From: Bacillota bacterium
Lineage (GTDB): Bacteria > Bacillota > Bacilli > Bacillales > Cytobacillaceae
Length of the DNA stretch: 13,958 nucleotides
Direction of reading: 5' to 3'
Assembly (NCBI GenBank): GCA_030705745.1
Contig: JAUZPT010000034.1
Location: 1-13,958, forward strand
Position 1 is the stretch's first letter, and the number at the start of each line of letters is the position of its first letter. Under the pieces are notes generated by a model. The model had not been told where the DNA came from. It made no database searches and saw only the letters and a list, made by a program, of their open reading frames with translations. Both the position numbers and the translations under genes were made by a program. Positions 1-8,553 of this stretch are shown here, in pieces.

Positions 1-332
1 AACGTTCCAACATCCTCCAAAAACATTGTACATATGGCATCGTAAACAGAAACATTTGCGTTAACGACAACAGGAATAGATTGATATTCCTTCACATAAA
101 TTTTCTGAAGGTTCTCTGTCAAAAGCTGTGCTCCAGACTTGCCTGTATAAAAATAGCCGACGCGTGGCCTCGCATCAAGGAAACCTGCCATTGTTAATAT
201 GGCAAGATCCGGCCGTAGTGTTGCCCTTGTTAAATTCAGCTGGTCGGCAATGTGCTCACCGGTTATTGGACCTTGATCCTTTACTATTTGCAATATGCGC
301 TCCTGACGCTTATTTAGTTCGATTGTCCTCAC
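1..332 (-). CDS. ccpN: Transcriptional repressor CcpN (YqzB), N-terminal part, cut by window edge
   Basis: In B. subtilis, CcpN represses the gluconeogenic genes gapB and pckA when glucose is present. It binds DNA through an N-terminal winged helix-turn-helix and senses ligands through C-terminal CBS domains. The visible 110 residues begin RTIELNKRQERILQIVKD and continue through GPITGEHIADQLNLTRATLR, the helix-turn-helix, to SVYDAICTMFLEDVGT, the start of the first CBS domain. I recognise them as nearly identical to the B. subtilis protein. The reading frame runs off the left edge, so the second half is not seen. Two GTG codons (330-332 and 333-335) follow directly after an in-frame TAG, so the start must be one of these. 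The first-listed one aligns with the known N-terminus. The ribosome binding site is poor: an AGGTGG overlaps the GTGs. In B. subtilis yqfL follows, which would lie outside this window. Confidence 0.93.
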   Translation of the reverse strand, partial: MRTIELNKRQERILQIVKDQGPITGEHIADQLNLTRATLRPDLAILTMAGFLDARPRVGYFYTGKSGAQLLTENLQKIYVKEYQSIPVVVNANVSVYDAICTMFLEDVGT

Positions 333-419
333 CACCTAAAAGATATTCGTATGTATATCCATTTTGAAAAGAATTCATCCTCTTTCAAATAGCAATAAAG
401 GTGAAAATGTTCTAAAAAT

Positions 420-425
420 ATTATA
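420..425 (-). promoter_or_regulatory. Possible sigma-A -10 box for ccpN
   Basis: A perfect TATAAT on the minus strand lies about 85 bases before the ccpN start, in the AT-rich gap between glyS and ccpN. No good -35 hexamer sits 16-18 bases upstream, so this is only a candidate. The rest of 333-517 holds the glyS terminator and no gene. Confidence 0.3.
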
Positions 426-481
426 TACCAATTCTCTTAAAAGAAAAGAACCCACCATCCTTTTAGAATATGAATTGAAAG

Positions 482-507
482 AAAGCGCAGCAAATTTGCC
501 GCGCTTT
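482..507 (-). terminator. Rho-independent terminator after glyS (stem may work in both directions)
   Basis: An 11-bp stem, AAAGCGCGGCA paired with TGCTGCGCTTT with one G-U pair, closes an AATT loop ten bases past the glyS stop codon. The minus-strand tail is TTT-C-TTT, an imperfect U-tract. The flanking A/T pairs give the other strand a short T-tract too. It separates glyS from ccpN. Confidence 0.75.
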
Positions 508-517
508 TACTGTTTGC

Positions 518-1900
518 CTAAAAGCTGATTTTTTCTTGGATAAAGCTCACCAATTCAGATATTGGCAGGCGTGTTTGTTCCATCGTATCACGGTCCCTTA
601 CTGTAACCATTTGATCTTCCTTGGAATCAAAGTCGTAGGTGATGCAGAAAGGTGTTCCGATTTCATCATGTCGGCGATATCGCTTACCAATTGATCCCGA
701 TTCATCATAATCTACAGAGAAGTTCTTGGAAAGCATGGCAAAAATCTCTGTTGCTTCCTCTGAGAGCTTTTTCGATAATGGCAAGATGGCAGCCTTGATT
801 GGAGCTACCGCGGGATGAAAATGCATGACTGTTCTCGAGGTTCCGTCTTCAAGCTGTTCTTCATCATATGCATCAATTAAGAACGCCAAGGTAACGCGGT
901 CTGCACCAAGGGAAGGTTCGATGCAGTACGGTACAAACTTTTCATTTGTTTCCGGATCCATGTAATTAAAGTCTTCACCTGAGAACTGCATATGCTGCTT
1001 AAGATCATAATCCGTACGTGAAGCAATGCCCCAAAGCTCGCCCCAGCCAAACGGGAACTTATATTCAAAATCGGTAGTTGCGTTGCTATAATGCGAAAGT
1101 TCATCATCAGAATGGTCACGCAATCGCAGATTTTCCTTCGTCAATCCTAAAGACAGCAGCCAATTTTCAGCAAACTGTTTCCAATAATCAAACCAAGTTA
1201 GCTCTTCACCTGGTTTGCAGAAAAACTCAAGTTCCATTTGTTCAAATTCTCTCGTCCGGAACGTAAAGTTTCCAGGGGTAATTTCATTTCGAAAACTCTT
1301 CCCGATTTGAGCAATACCAAAAGGCAATTTCTTTCTCATCGTGCGTTGTACATTTTTAAAGTTCACAAAAATCCCTTGAGCTGTTTCAGGTCGCAGGAAA
1401 ATCTCGCTTGTTGTGGATTCAGTAACACCTTGAAACGTTTTAAACATTAAGTTGAATTGGCGGATTCCAGTAAAATCGTGGCTGCCGCAATCCGGGCATG
1501 CAATTTGATGCTCTTTTACCAGTTCTTCCATTTTTTCAAACGGAAGGCCATCGACGATCATTTCCACTCCTTTGGCATCAAGAGCATTTTCAATCAACTT
1601 GTCGGCCCGATGCCTCGCCTTGCAATTTTTGCAATCAATCATCGGGTCATTAAAGTTTCCGATATGACCGGACGCTTCCCAAGTCCTCGGATTCATAAGA
1701 ATCGCCGCGTCCAAGCCAACATTATAAGGTGATTGACGAACAAATTTATTCCACCAGGCTTGCTTGATATTATTTTTCAATTCAACACCTAACGGTCCGT
1801 AATCCCACGTATTAGCCAAACCTCCGTAAATCTCCGAGCCAGGAAAAACAAATCCTCGGTGTTTTGCATGTGAAACAATTTGTTCCATTGTCGCAGTCAT
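518..1900 (-). CDS. glyS: Glycyl-tRNA synthetase, single-chain homodimer type
   Basis: This enzyme charges tRNA-Gly with glycine using ATP in the cytoplasm. The 460-residue protein is the alpha-2 (eukaryote-like) class II form, not the GlyQ/GlyS alpha2-beta2 form of B. subtilis. Visible signals are the N-terminal block [20 protein letters not shown] (14-33), a probable zinc site with CxxC pairs at 90/93 and 135/138, motif 2 around 202-228 (SFRNEITPG to MELEFF), motif 3 at 326-341 ([10 protein letters not shown]), and a C-terminal anticodon-binding domain from about residue 363. Length and motifs match the type found in the B. cereus group. The start ATG has AAGGGG seven bases upstream. The gene has its own strong promoter and a glycine T-box leader, so it is probably induced by uncharged tRNA-Gly, and it ends in a hairpin terminator. 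The gene symbol is the usual one for this form (also called glyQS). Confidence 0.97.
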   Translation of the reverse strand: MTATMEQIVSHAKHRGFVFPGSEIYGGLANTWDYGPLGVELKNNIKQAWWNKFVRQSPYNVGLDAAILMNPRTWEASGHIGNFNDPMIDCKNCKARHRADKLIENALDAKGVEMIVDGLPFEKMEELVKEHQIACPDCGSHDFTGIRQFNLMFKTFQGVTESTTSEIFLRPETAQGIFVNFKNVQRTMRKKLPFGIAQIGKSFRNEITPGNFTFRTREFEQMELEFFCKPGEELTWFDYWKQFAENWLLSLGLTKENLRLRDHSDDELSHYSNATTDFEYKFPFGWGELWGIASRTDYDLKQHMQFSGEDFNYMDPETNEKFVPYCIEPSLGADRVTLAFLIDAYDEEQLEDGTSRTVMHFHPAVAPIKAAILPLSKKLSEEATEIFAMLSKNFSVDYDESGSIGKRYRRHDEIGTPFCITYDFDSKEDQMVTVRDRDTMEQTRLPISELVSFIQEKISF

Positions 1901-1930
1901 ATTTATGCCCCTTTTTATAATAAAATTTAG

Positions 1931-1978
1931 AAAAACAAAAAACTCCCGTCCCTATGCCATAAGCATAGGGACGAGAGT
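1931..1978 (-). terminator. Regulated terminator of the glyS T-box
   Basis: A 16-bp stem with a 5-base loop, one G-U pair and a TTTTTTGTTTTT tail lies inside the leader. It forms when charged tRNA-Gly is abundant. It also stops transcripts that read through from recO. Confidence 0.93.
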
Positions 1979-2145
1979 TACCCGCGGTTCCACCCTACTT
2001 GCTGCAAAATAGCAGCCTCTTTAAAAACTGATCGTCGCTCAGGAACGCCTTCCTTATAGCTCTATCGTTCGGCTTCCACTGTCCCGAACTCGCTTAAATA
2101 GAGGATTATAAGTACTTTTTTCCGTCACAGCAACTATTCATGTTA
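1931..2145 (-). promoter_or_regulatory. Glycine T-box riboswitch leader of glyS
   Basis: On the minus-strand RNA the conserved T-box AGGGTGGAACCGCG lies at 1983-1996. The base after TGG is A, which pairs with the U73 discriminator expected of tRNA-Gly. The specifier GGC (Gly) is at 2047-2049, in the context AAGGCGTTCCTGAGC, closely resembling the B. subtilis glyQS leader. Stem I closes with GTTGCT (2129-2134) and AGCGAC (2034-2039). Inner stems are CTCTAT/ATAGAG (2098-2103, 2060-2065) and GTTCGG/CCGAAC (2084-2089, 2067-2072). Stem III is GCTGC/GCAGC (2012-2016, 2001-2005). Stem II and the IIA/B pseudoknot are missing, as in the compact glyQS type. The 16-bp terminator stem (1942-1957 with 1963-1978) is followed by a T-run at 1931-1942, interrupted once. 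Its 5' arm contains TCCCT, which can pair with the T-box AGGG to form the antiterminator. Confidence 0.95.
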
Positions 2146-2150
2146 AAGAA

Positions 2151-2179
2151 ATAGTAACGAAATCTTGAAATGTTGTCAA
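2151..2179 (-). promoter_or_regulatory. Sigma-A promoter of glyS
   Basis: A perfect -35 TTGACA (2174-2179) is followed by exactly 17 bases and TACTAT (2151-2156). Transcription should start near 2144, just before Stem I of the T-box. The -35 lies five bases past the recO stop codon, so glyS is an independent unit. Confidence 0.9.
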
Positions 2180-2184
2180 CTCAC

Positions 2185-2937
2185 CTAAAGTAAATCTTTA
2201 AATTTATCCATGGAATTCAAGAATTTTTTTGTTTTAAGATGCAAGCCCGAATATTCTTCATAATAGGCAGTGATGACTTTTTTCAATTCGGCCTTCGTCT
2301 CTTCTTTTACAGAAATATTTCCGAGTCTGGATAAATCAAAAAAATAGAAAAGCCTTAATAATTTTACAGCAGAAGCCGAGATTTTAAAATGATAAGGGTC
2401 ATGAGTAAGGCATCGGTGACATAGAAGGCCGCCTTCCCGTACTGAAAAGACAAATTGTCCTTCCGTATTCCCGCATACAGCACATTGATTTAAAACAGGA
2501 TGTAGCCCCAGTACATTCAACATTTTCATCTCGTAAATATGCATCATGATATCAAGATCATAACCTTCATTCATAAGATGGAGCGTTTGGTAAAGCAATT
2601 CGAATAAATAAGGATCTGGCTTTCGATCTTCTGTACTTTTATCGGTTAGTTCCACAATATAACTTGCGTAAGCAGTTAAAAAAATATCTTCCCGAATCGA
2701 GCGCATCGATGAAATCATTTCACCTTGCTGCAAACTTCCAAGACCTGTTCCTTTTTGAACAAGAAAGTAACCATGGGTGAACAGTTGGCTGATTGCTGAA
2801 AGCCTGCTGTTGGGCTTTTTTGCCCCTCTGGCCATGACGCCAAATTTCCCCCATTCACGTGTATACAACGTGACTATTTTATTGGTTTCGCTATAATCTG
2901 TATTTCGAATGACGATGCCTTCGCATTTTTGTAGCAT
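2185..2937 (-). CDS. recO: DNA repair protein RecO
   Basis: RecO acts with RecF and RecR in recombinational repair. It anneals single strands and helps load RecA onto SSB-coated DNA in the cytoplasm. The 250-residue protein has the usual N-terminal OB-fold segment (about 1-80: [20 protein letters not shown], then the ARGAKKP loop) and a helical C-terminal half. A four-cysteine zinc site is formed by CxxC pairs at 152/155 and 173/176. Length is normal for Bacillaceae. The start ATG is supported by GGTGA six bases upstream. It lies 33 bases downstream of yqzL and probably shares a transcript with era and yqzL. No separate terminator follows, and the glyS promoter begins almost at its stop codon. 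Confidence 0.96.
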   Translation of the reverse strand: MLQKCEGIVIRNTDYSETNKIVTLYTREWGKFGVMARGAKKPNSRLSAISQLFTHGYFLVQKGTGLGSLQQGEMISSMRSIREDIFLTAYASYIVELTDKSTEDRKPDPYLFELLYQTLHLMNEGYDLDIMMHIYEMKMLNVLGLHPVLNQCAVCGNTEGQFVFSVREGGLLCHRCLTHDPYHFKISASAVKLLRLFYFFDLSRLGNISVKEETKAELKKVITAYYEEYSGLHLKTKKFLNSMDKFKDLL

Positions 2938-2970
2938 CCTCGGTCACCATCCATTTGCAGCGGGACAAAC

Positions 2971-3114
2971 TTATGAAACGGGAGAATCGATTTGTGCTAG
3001 CTCATCATCCAGATTACCGGGTATTTCTATTCTTGCCTTCTCGAGTTCCTTAAAGAGAAGATATGTGTCAATGTTACCTGTTTCACTAAACACTTTCCAG
3101 GTAAAATCCAACAT
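2971..3114 (-). CDS. yqzL: Small conserved protein YqzL
   Basis: This 47-residue ORF begins MLDFTWKVFSETG, continues with NIDTYLLFKELEKA and ends QIDSPVS. It matches the YqzL family of Bacillus, which occupies the same place between era and recO. Function is unknown. The protein is acidic and soluble-looking, with no signal peptide, cysteine or membrane segment. Its start is strongly supported by GGTGGGG six bases before the ATG. The conserved position and good ribosome binding site argue that it is a real gene. It probably belongs to the era-recO transcript, as I see no convincing promoter in the 155-base gap upstream. Confidence 0.93.
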   Translation of the reverse strand: MLDFTWKVFSETGNIDTYLLFKELEKARIEIPGNLDDELAQIDSPVS

Positions 3115-3269
3115 TGAAAACCCCACCTTTCATATTTAGACTAGCATTTCAAATTCCTTACCTTATGTTTATCATAGCCTTGCGTCCCAAAATCATGAGT
3201 TGAAAAAACTGCTAACCATGAACATGCATATTTTTTTTAAAAAAGTAATACTCTAGTTAGGGTTGTAAA

Positions 3270-4193
3270 TTAGTACTCATCATCCCTGAATCCAAAATCG
3301 CGAAGCTGGGAGGCTTTGTTTCTCCAATCTTTTTGTACCTTAACCCATATCTCCAAAAATACTTTCGAACCAAGTAGATTTTCAATATCATACCTTGCCC
3401 TTTTTCCAATTTCTTTCAGCATGGCACCTTGTTTTCCAATAACAATCCCTTTTTGAGAATCTCTCTCTACGATAATCGTTGCCATCACATTAACGATTTC
3501 CTTGTCATCTCGCCGCTCCATTTTATCGATCATAACAGCAAGTGAATGGGGAATCTCTTCCCTCGTTAAATGGAGAACCTTTTCTCTGATGAGCTCGGAT
3601 ACAATGAAACGTTCAGGGTGGTCTGTGACCTGGTCAGCCGGATAAAATTGCGGACCTTCCGGAAGATAACGCTGAATTTGCTCCAAAAGCCTTTCAACAT
3701 TGTTTCCTTCAAGTGCTGATATGGGAATAATTTCTTTAAACTCGTATTTTTCTTTATAGGATTCAATGACAGTGAATAATTCATCCGGGTGAAGTTGATC
3801 AATTTTATTGATTACGAGAAAAACCGGAGTTTGAATGGATTGGAATTTTTCGATAATGAATTCCTCACCACGGCCAAAGCCTTCAACTGCATTTACCATA
3901 AACAAAACAATGTCAACTTCTTTTAATGTATTTTGAGCCACTTTTACCATGAAATCGCCCAATTTATGTTTTGGTTTGTGGATTCCAGGTGTATCGATAA
4001 AGATTAACTGAGCTTCATCCAAAGTTAACACGCCTTGCACTTTATTGCGTGTCGTTTGCGGTTTATCGCTCATAATGGCAATTTTTTGCCCGATCACCCG
4101 ATTTAAGAATGTCGATTTCCCTACATTAGGACGTCCAATGATGGAGATGAATCCTGATTTATATCCTTTAATTTCGTTCCCATTATTCTGCAT
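3270..4193 (-). CDS. era: GTPase Era
   Basis: Era is an essential GTPase that binds the 3' end of 16S rRNA and takes part in 30S subunit maturation. The 307-residue protein has a Ras-like GTPase domain with G1 GRPNVGKS (20-27), G3 DTPG (67-70), G4 NKID (129-132) and G5 SAL (159-161). A C-terminal KH domain follows (about 205-295), with its GKQG loop at 253-256. The end [10 protein letters not shown] is typical of Bacillus Era. An ATG 39 bases further upstream is in frame, but the chosen ATG has GGAGG six bases before it and gives the family's usual N-terminus. It sits downstream of ybeY, another 16S maturation gene, in the same cluster. The cdd gene that often precedes it is missing here. Confidence 0.97.
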   Translation of the reverse strand: MQNNGNEIKGYKSGFISIIGRPNVGKSTFLNRVIGQKIAIMSDKPQTTRNKVQGVLTLDEAQLIFIDTPGIHKPKHKLGDFMVKVAQNTLKEVDIVLFMVNAVEGFGRGEEFIIEKFQSIQTPVFLVINKIDQLHPDELFTVIESYKEKYEFKEIIPISALEGNNVERLLEQIQRYLPEGPQFYPADQVTDHPERFIVSELIREKVLHLTREEIPHSLAVMIDKMERRDDKEIVNVMATIIVERDSQKGIVIGKQGAMLKEIGKRARYDIENLLGSKVFLEIWVKVQKDWRNKASQLRDFGFRDDEY

Positions 4194-4412
4194 GTAAATC
4201 CTCCGATGAAAAAGCTTCAGGCAATACTTCATACAATGAGCTGCCGCTTCTTTATTTTAACTCAAAATTCATTTAATTTCACTAGTTGTAGCAAAAACGT
4301 AATAAAAAATTTTGAATTTTCTCATAATATCTCATCACTTTTCTTTTTGTCTGCTTAGTCATTGTAGCGGATGGAGACTTCGTTTTCAAATCGAGCAATC
4401 CTGCGCCTTTTT
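4194..4412. other. Intergenic gap where cdd is expected; no gene seen
   Basis: These 219 bases are AT-rich and contain no ORF resembling cytidine deaminase, whose gene needs about 400 bases. I see the era ribosome binding site at 4200-4204, but no convincing promoter and no standard terminator for dgkA. Confidence 0.7.
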
Positions 4413-4817
4413 TTAGCGCCACTCCATCATCCAATGGACAATTTTAGGAAGGAAGATCATCGTTCCCATTACCACAGTAATAATTGCAAATAAAAATACA
4501 GCTCCTGCAGCCATGTCCTTTGCTTGTTTTGCCAATGGATGATAATCCTCAGTGACAAGATCGACCACCCTCTCAATCGAACTGTTTACTAATTCTAATG
4601 AAAGCATCCCGCCAATGGCAAGAAGGAGGCAAAGCCATTCGAAGGATGAAATGGAAAAATAAAACGCCATTATCGTCACTGCCACTGTTGCGGAAAGATG
4701 TATCCGCATATTTCTTTCCGCTTTTATTACTGAAATAATTCCAGATAAAGCATAAGAAAAAGATTGAATAAGGGAGATGGGCGTCTTTCCCTTATTATCG
4801 TGTGAGTCCGTAGGCAT
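4413..4817 (-). CDS. dgkA: Undecaprenol kinase, DgkA family
   Basis: This is a small integral-membrane kinase of the prokaryotic diacylglycerol kinase family. In B. subtilis and other Firmicutes the member encoded here phosphorylates undecaprenol and so helps to recycle the lipid carrier for the cell wall. The 134-residue protein has about three membrane segments (roughly 43-59, 61-80 and 102-124). The signature runs RNMRIH (35-40), [12 protein letters not shown] (75-86) and [11 protein letters not shown] (97-107), which holds the family's active-site Glu/Asn and Lys-Asp. A longer ORF upstream exists, but the start ATG at 4817 has AAAGGA about eight bases before it and gives the right family length. 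The gene overlaps the end of ybeY by 23 bases, pointing to translational coupling. Confidence 0.93.
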   Translation of the reverse strand: MPTDSHDNKGKTPISLIQSFSYALSGIISVIKAERNMRIHLSATVAVTIMAFYFSISSFEWLCLLLAIGGMLSLELVNSSIERVVDLVTEDYHPLAKQAKDMAAGAVFLFAIITVVMGTMIFLPKIVHWMMEWR

Positions 4818-5265
4818 CCAAGATTTCCTTTTGAAGTGAAAACATTTCTTTTTCTTCCTCCTCTGTTTCATGGTCGTAGCCTAAAAGATGCAAAAACCCG
4901 TGAACGGAAAGAAAACCTAGCTCCCGCATAAAGGAATGCCCATATTCCTCTGCCTGCTCCCTTGCTTTTGCAACTGAAATGATAATATCTCCAAGAACGC
5001 GAGGAGTATCTGCGCCAATCAGTTCAATTTCTCCTTCACCCAACTCTTCCATGGCAAATGAAATAACATCCGTTGCTGCGTCCTTATGCCGATATTCACG
5101 ATTTATTTCCTGAATACGATCGTTCGTTACAAACGTGACAGAAAGCTCGCTTCCCTCATCCACTTTTTGTTCGACCGCTGCGTAATTTAGTAACGCCTCT
5201 ATCTCTTCAAATTGGTTTTCTAATAATTCCTTTGTTTCATCTAAAAAATCAATTACTAAGTTCAT
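4795..5265 (-). CDS. ybeY: Endoribonuclease YbeY (YqfG), 16S rRNA maturation
   Basis: YbeY is a zinc-dependent RNase family member needed for 16S rRNA 3'-end processing and ribosome quality control; the B. subtilis gene is essential. The 156-residue protein carries the hallmark [11 protein letters not shown] (122-132), in which His122, His126 and His132 bind zinc. It also has the conserved TDVISF (65-70) and LGDIIIS (91-97) segments. Its start ATG overlaps the stop codon of pgpH (ATGA), and the end overlaps dgkA, so the three genes form a tightly coupled unit. The ribosome binding site AGGTG lies eight bases upstream, inside pgpH. Confidence 0.96.
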   Translation of the reverse strand: MNLVIDFLDETKELLENQFEEIEALLNYAAVEQKVDEGSELSVTFVTNDRIQEINREYRHKDAATDVISFAMEELGEGEIELIGADTPRVLGDIIISVAKAREQAEEYGHSFMRELGFLSVHGFLHLLGYDHETEEEEKEMFSLQKEILDAYGLTR

Positions 5266-7436
5266 GCTTGCTTCACCTTCTGTTTTGTCATCTCCGGATA
5301 TTCTATCCTGGAGTGGAAAATTCCTTTTAATGTTTCACATAGTGTGTATGAAACCACTTGCAGTTCCTTTAAGGTTAAATCACATTCCGATAGCTGCCCA
5401 TCCTCCAGGCGGTCGGCGATAATTTTTTTCACAAGGGCTTCAATTTGATTAGGAGTAGGTTGCGCCATTGACCGAACTGCAGCCTCCACGCTATCAGCAA
5501 TGCCAATAATCGCACTCTCTTTTGTTTGTGCCTTCGGGCCCGGATAACGGAAGTCACTTTCATTTGAAGACGTTTCCCCCTGATTTGCTTTGTGGAAAAA
5601 AAATTTCAATAGCGATGTTCCATGATGTTGCTCTGCAATATCGACAATTTCATTCGGTAAACGATATTTTTTAAGGATAGCAGAGCCATCTGTTACATGG
5701 GACAGGATGATACGTGCACTTTTTTCTGGTGGAAGTCTGTCATGCGGATTATCTAAGTTCAGTTGGTTCTCAATAAAAAAATTCGGTCTTTTAGTTTTAC
5801 CGATATCGTGATAATAGCATCCCACCCTCGCCAAAAGACCATCTGCCCCTATTGCTTCACAGGCTGATTCCGCCAAGTTGGCGACCATTACACTATGATG
5901 ATAAGTCCCTGGCGCTTCAGTTAAAATCTTCCTCAAAAGGGGATGATTAGGGTTTGAAAGTTCAATTAATTTCATCATAGATAAAATTCCAAAGCTTGCT
6001 TCCAAAAATGGCAGGAGGCCGATCGTCAACACTGAAGACACAATGCCAGAACCAAGAGCTGCAAGGAAATAAAACCCATATTCGACTCCTGAAAACTGAC
6101 CATTCCTTAAAAACAGCAATGATATTATCGTTACAACATTAATTGCTGCTGAAAATAATCCTGCCTGCAAAATTTTTGAACGATGGTTTTGTGTACTTAG
6201 AAACAATACACCGGCCAAACTGCTGAATAGAATATATGTACCTGCACCCATATTCAAAGTTCCTGCAACACCTTCATTGAAAATGAGACTGCCACATACA
6301 GCAAGGATTATGGAAGTTATTATCGCAAGCTTTTCATCAATTAATATTTTTATGAGCAATCCCCCCATCGCTGCAGGAAAAAGATAGCCCATTTCAGAAT
6401 AGTTTAGCTTTTCCAATAAACTGACCATTTTCATCAAAAAAAGGGATAATGAAAAAATGAGCCCGAAAAGAAGCATATATGTTTGCTTCTTCTCCGCATC
6501 CTCCTTCAATTCGTAAAAATAATAATAAATCACTGCTACTATCAACCCAATAATCAGTGCAAGTCCTAAAAAAGGCTTTAATGAATTTTCATTATCCAGG
6601 AGTCCGACAAGCTTGAGCTGCCTGTATATTTCGCGATTGATCAACACTCCTTGTTCAACGAGAATTTGACCTTGAAGAATTTTAACAGGTTCAACATTTT
6701 CCTCTGCCTGTTTTCTCAATTCTTCGGTTGCAGCAGGATCATAAAATTCATTTTGGACAATGGCGTACCTTCCGAGTTCTATGGAAGCACTTTTTAAATC
6801 GCTAGTAAGCGTGGTATATTTTAATTCCTCTTCCACCCTTTTTTTAGCATTTTCAACTTCATCGCTGGAAATTCTTTTGCTCATTATATTATTTATTGCC
6901 GTTACCGTTAAATCTTTTGCGATTGAAAGATCTTCTTTTTTGGAAGAGACCAAAGAAGAGAAAACTTGTTCAGACAAATCTTTGGTTACACTATCCGTGA
7001 GTTTCGCTTTTAATTTGGCAACTTTCTCGGAAATACTTTGTTCATGCGGCTTACTGCGATTTTCACTAGCTGCTGTCTGCTGTTTTAGCATTTCTCTTTT
7101 ACTTTCCTCATTCACTTCAACTGCAGAATCATAAATAGAGGTAATCAAATCAACTCGGTTTTGAGTATACTCCTTTTTTAAAATATACACATCCTGTACC
7201 TGATCCAAAGCCTCTTTTCGCTTTTCTTCAGTACTTTGTTTATCCTCTATAGTGCCCGGAGAACGAATCGTTTTTTCCGCAACGGTAAAGAGGCTTAAAT
7301 CCAGCTTCTCAGGCCTAACGTTGGAAAACATGGCCAAATAAAGGAGAAAGCCAAGTGCAATAAAAAATAACACACGAAAAAAGGTTATATCCAATAATTT
7401 TCGAATTCTGATGAAATGATGCTGAATCTTATCCAC
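5262..7436 (-). CDS. pgpH: Cyclic-di-AMP phosphodiesterase PgpH (YqfF), 7TM-HD family
   Basis: Proteins of this family hydrolyse c-di-AMP to pApA with a cytoplasmic HD domain, helping to set potassium, osmotic and cell-wall balance. With the GTG start the protein has 724 residues. There is a membrane anchor at about 21-37, a long extracellular 7TMR-HDED domain to about 280, seven membrane helices (about 288-480), then the HD domain with TYHH (511-514), HD in [11 protein letters not shown] (543-544), His580, HH at 604-605 and Asp648. An ATG at 7466 in the same frame would add ten residues but has no ribosome binding site. The GTG has TGGAGGG about eight bases before it and gives a length closer to the B. 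subtilis protein. The gene heads a coupled pgpH-ybeY-dgkA unit with its own promoter. Confidence 0.94.
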   Translation of the reverse strand: MDKIQHHFIRIRKLLDITFFRVLFFIALGFLLYLAMFSNVRPEKLDLSLFTVAEKTIRSPGTIEDKQSTEEKRKEALDQVQDVYILKKEYTQNRVDLITSIYDSAVEVNEESKREMLKQQTAASENRSKPHEQSISEKVAKLKAKLTDSVTKDLSEQVFSSLVSSKKEDLSIAKDLTVTAINNIMSKRISSDEVENAKKRVEEELKYTTLTSDLKSASIELGRYAIVQNEFYDPAATEELRKQAEENVEPVKILQGQILVEQGVLINREIYRQLKLVGLLDNENSLKPFLGLALIIGLIVAVIYYYFYELKEDAEKKQTYMLLFGLIFSLSLFLMKMVSLLEKLNYSEMGYLFPAAMGGLLIKILIDEKLAIITSIILAVCGSLIFNEGVAGTLNMGAGTYILFSSLAGVLFLSTQNHRSKILQAGLFSAAINVVTIISLLFLRNGQFSGVEYGFYFLAALGSGIVSSVLTIGLLPFLEASFGILSMMKLIELSNPNHPLLRKILTEAPGTYHHSVMVANLAESACEAIGADGLLARVGCYYHDIGKTKRPNFFIENQLNLDNPHDRLPPEKSARIILSHVTDGSAILKKYRLPNEIVDIAEQHHGTSLLKFFFHKANQGETSSNESDFRYPGPKAQTKESAIIGIADSVEAAVRSMAQPTPNQIEALVKKIIADRLEDGQLSECDLTLKELQVVSYTLCETLKGIFHSRIEYPEMTKQKVKQA

Positions 7437-7486
7437 CTGATTTCCCTCCAAAATCTTTGCCACCATTCAGATTCGCTTTATGTAAA

Positions 7487-7515
7487 ATCATAACAGTTTT
7501 TCTATTAACTTTCAC
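7487..7515 (-). promoter_or_regulatory. Extended -10 sigma-A promoter of pgpH-ybeY-dgkA
   Basis: TGTTATGAT on the minus strand gives an extended -10 element (TGn plus TATGAT at 7487-7492). A partial -35 GTGAAA (7510-7515) lies 17 bases upstream. It follows the phoH terminator and would give a leader of about 45 bases before the GTG start. Confidence 0.6.
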
Positions 7516-7561
7516 CCTCAAAAAACCATAGAGCTGATAGATATGGAATATGAAATATTAT

Positions 7562-7593
7562 AAAAGAAAAAGGCGTTCGCGAACGAACTGCCT
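7562..7593 (-). terminator. Rho-independent terminator after phoH
   Basis: Directly after the phoH stop codon, AGGC-A-GTTCG and CGAACGCCT pair around a TTCG loop (7571-7593), with one bulged A. A TTTTTCTTTT tail follows. It ends the yqfC-yqfD-phoH unit. Confidence 0.88.
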
Positions 7594-8553
7594 TTACTCC
7601 ATCTTATCATATGCCTCGATGATCCTGCCGACGAGCGGATGGCGGACGACATCGCTTTTGTCCATAAAAATAAATGAAATACCTTTTACCTCTTTTAATA
7701 TTTCTTCAGCAACAATCAAACCGGACTTTGCCCCTTTTGGTAAATCCACCTGAGAGCGATCGCCCGTGATGACCATTTTTGAACTTAACCCCAAACGGGT
7801 CAAGAACATTTTCATTTGGGCATGTGTTGTATTTTGTGCTTCATCCAATATCACGAACGCCTCATCCAGAGTTCGCCCACGCATATAGGCCAACGGGGCA
7901 ATTTCAATCGTCCCCCTCTCGATTAGCCTCTGGGTATGTTCCATTCCTAAAACATCGTGCAGGGCATCGTAAAGCGGCCTTAAATAAGGATCGACCTTTT
8001 CCTTCAAATCCCCTGGGAGGAATCCAAGGCTTTCTCCCGCTTCGACTGCAGGACGGGTTAAGATAATTTTATTTACCTGTCCACCTTTAAGCGCATTGAC
8101 GGCCATTACTACAGCAAGATACGTTTTCCCTGTTCCTGCAGGACCAATTCCGAATACTAGATCATTTTTCTTTATGGCTGAAATATAGGAATGCTGTCCA
8201 AGCGTCTTAATTCTAATCGATTTCCCTTTTGCGTTTTTGGAAATTTCTTCGTCATATAGATTCTCAAAAAAATCAAGTGATCCTTTTTCTGCCATTTGAA
8301 TTGCATTAAGGACATCACGTTGGCCAATATTAATGCCTTTTCGGATAATATTTATCAATTTGTCCAATATTTTTTCTGCCAGTTCTACTTTTTCCGCATC
8401 ACCAGAGACGCCGAGCGCTTCTCCCCGAGTGACGATTGAAACAGAAAGTTCCTCTTCAATTATTTTTAGGTTCATATCTGAATTTCCAAATAAAGCAATT
8501 GCTTCATTTGGGTTTTCCAGCTGCACATTGATTGCCTTTAAATTATCAGTCAT
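7594..8553 (-). CDS. phoH: PhoH-like ATPase
   Basis: This is a cytoplasmic P-loop ATPase of the PhoH family. Members are predicted or shown to act on RNA, and the gene commonly sits next to ybeY. The 319-residue protein has an N-terminal KH-like region (about 1-85), Walker A GPAGTGKT (137-144), Walker B VILDEAQ (234-240), the TGDRSQVDLP sensor-like segment (263-272) and RHPLVGRII near the C-terminus (304-312). Length is typical. The ATG overlaps the yqfD stop codon (ATGA), with AAGGAG eight bases upstream, so translation is coupled to yqfD. A terminator follows at once. Its exact substrate in Bacillaceae is not known to me. Confidence 0.95.
   Translation of the reverse strand: MTDNLKAINVQLENPNEAIALFGNSDMNLKIIEEELSVSIVTRGEALGVSGDAEKVELAEKILDKLINIIRKGINIGQRDVLNAIQMAEKGSLDFFENLYDEEISKNAKGKSIRIKTLGQHSYISAIKKNDLVFGIGPAGTGKTYLAVVMAVNALKGGQVNKIILTRPAVEAGESLGFLPGDLKEKVDPYLRPLYDALHDVLGMEHTQRLIERGTIEIAPLAYMRGRTLDEAFVILDEAQNTTHAQMKMFLTRLGLSSKMVITGDRSQVDLPKGAKSGLIVAEEILKEVKGISFIFMDKSDVVRHPLVGRIIEAYDKME

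Noticed and set aside
128..367. Plus-strand ORF of 79 codons at the left edge
   Set aside because: It lies opposite ccpN, whose protein sequence is clearly recognised.
877..1732. Several ORFs of 60-90 codons on both strands inside glyS
   Set aside because: They are in other frames of a certain, highly conserved gene, have no ribosome binding sites and no recognisable family.
3184..3269. Possible era terminator: T/A tract with CTAAC/GTTAG arms and a following T-run
   Set aside because: The arms are only 5 bp and far apart, and the inner part is a T7-A8 tract, so no stable terminator is convincing. A TATGAT at 3171-3176 lacks a -35 and is not accepted as a yqzL promoter.
4399..4420. GGCGC-TAAAAAAA-GGCGC at the dgkA stop codon as a terminator
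   Set aside because: It is a direct repeat; only a 4-bp GCGC stem could form and no U-tract follows.
6760..7134. Plus-strand ORF of 124 codons opposite pgpH
   Set aside because: Serine/leucine-rich shadow of the Lys/Glu-rich extracellular domain of pgpH; no start signal.
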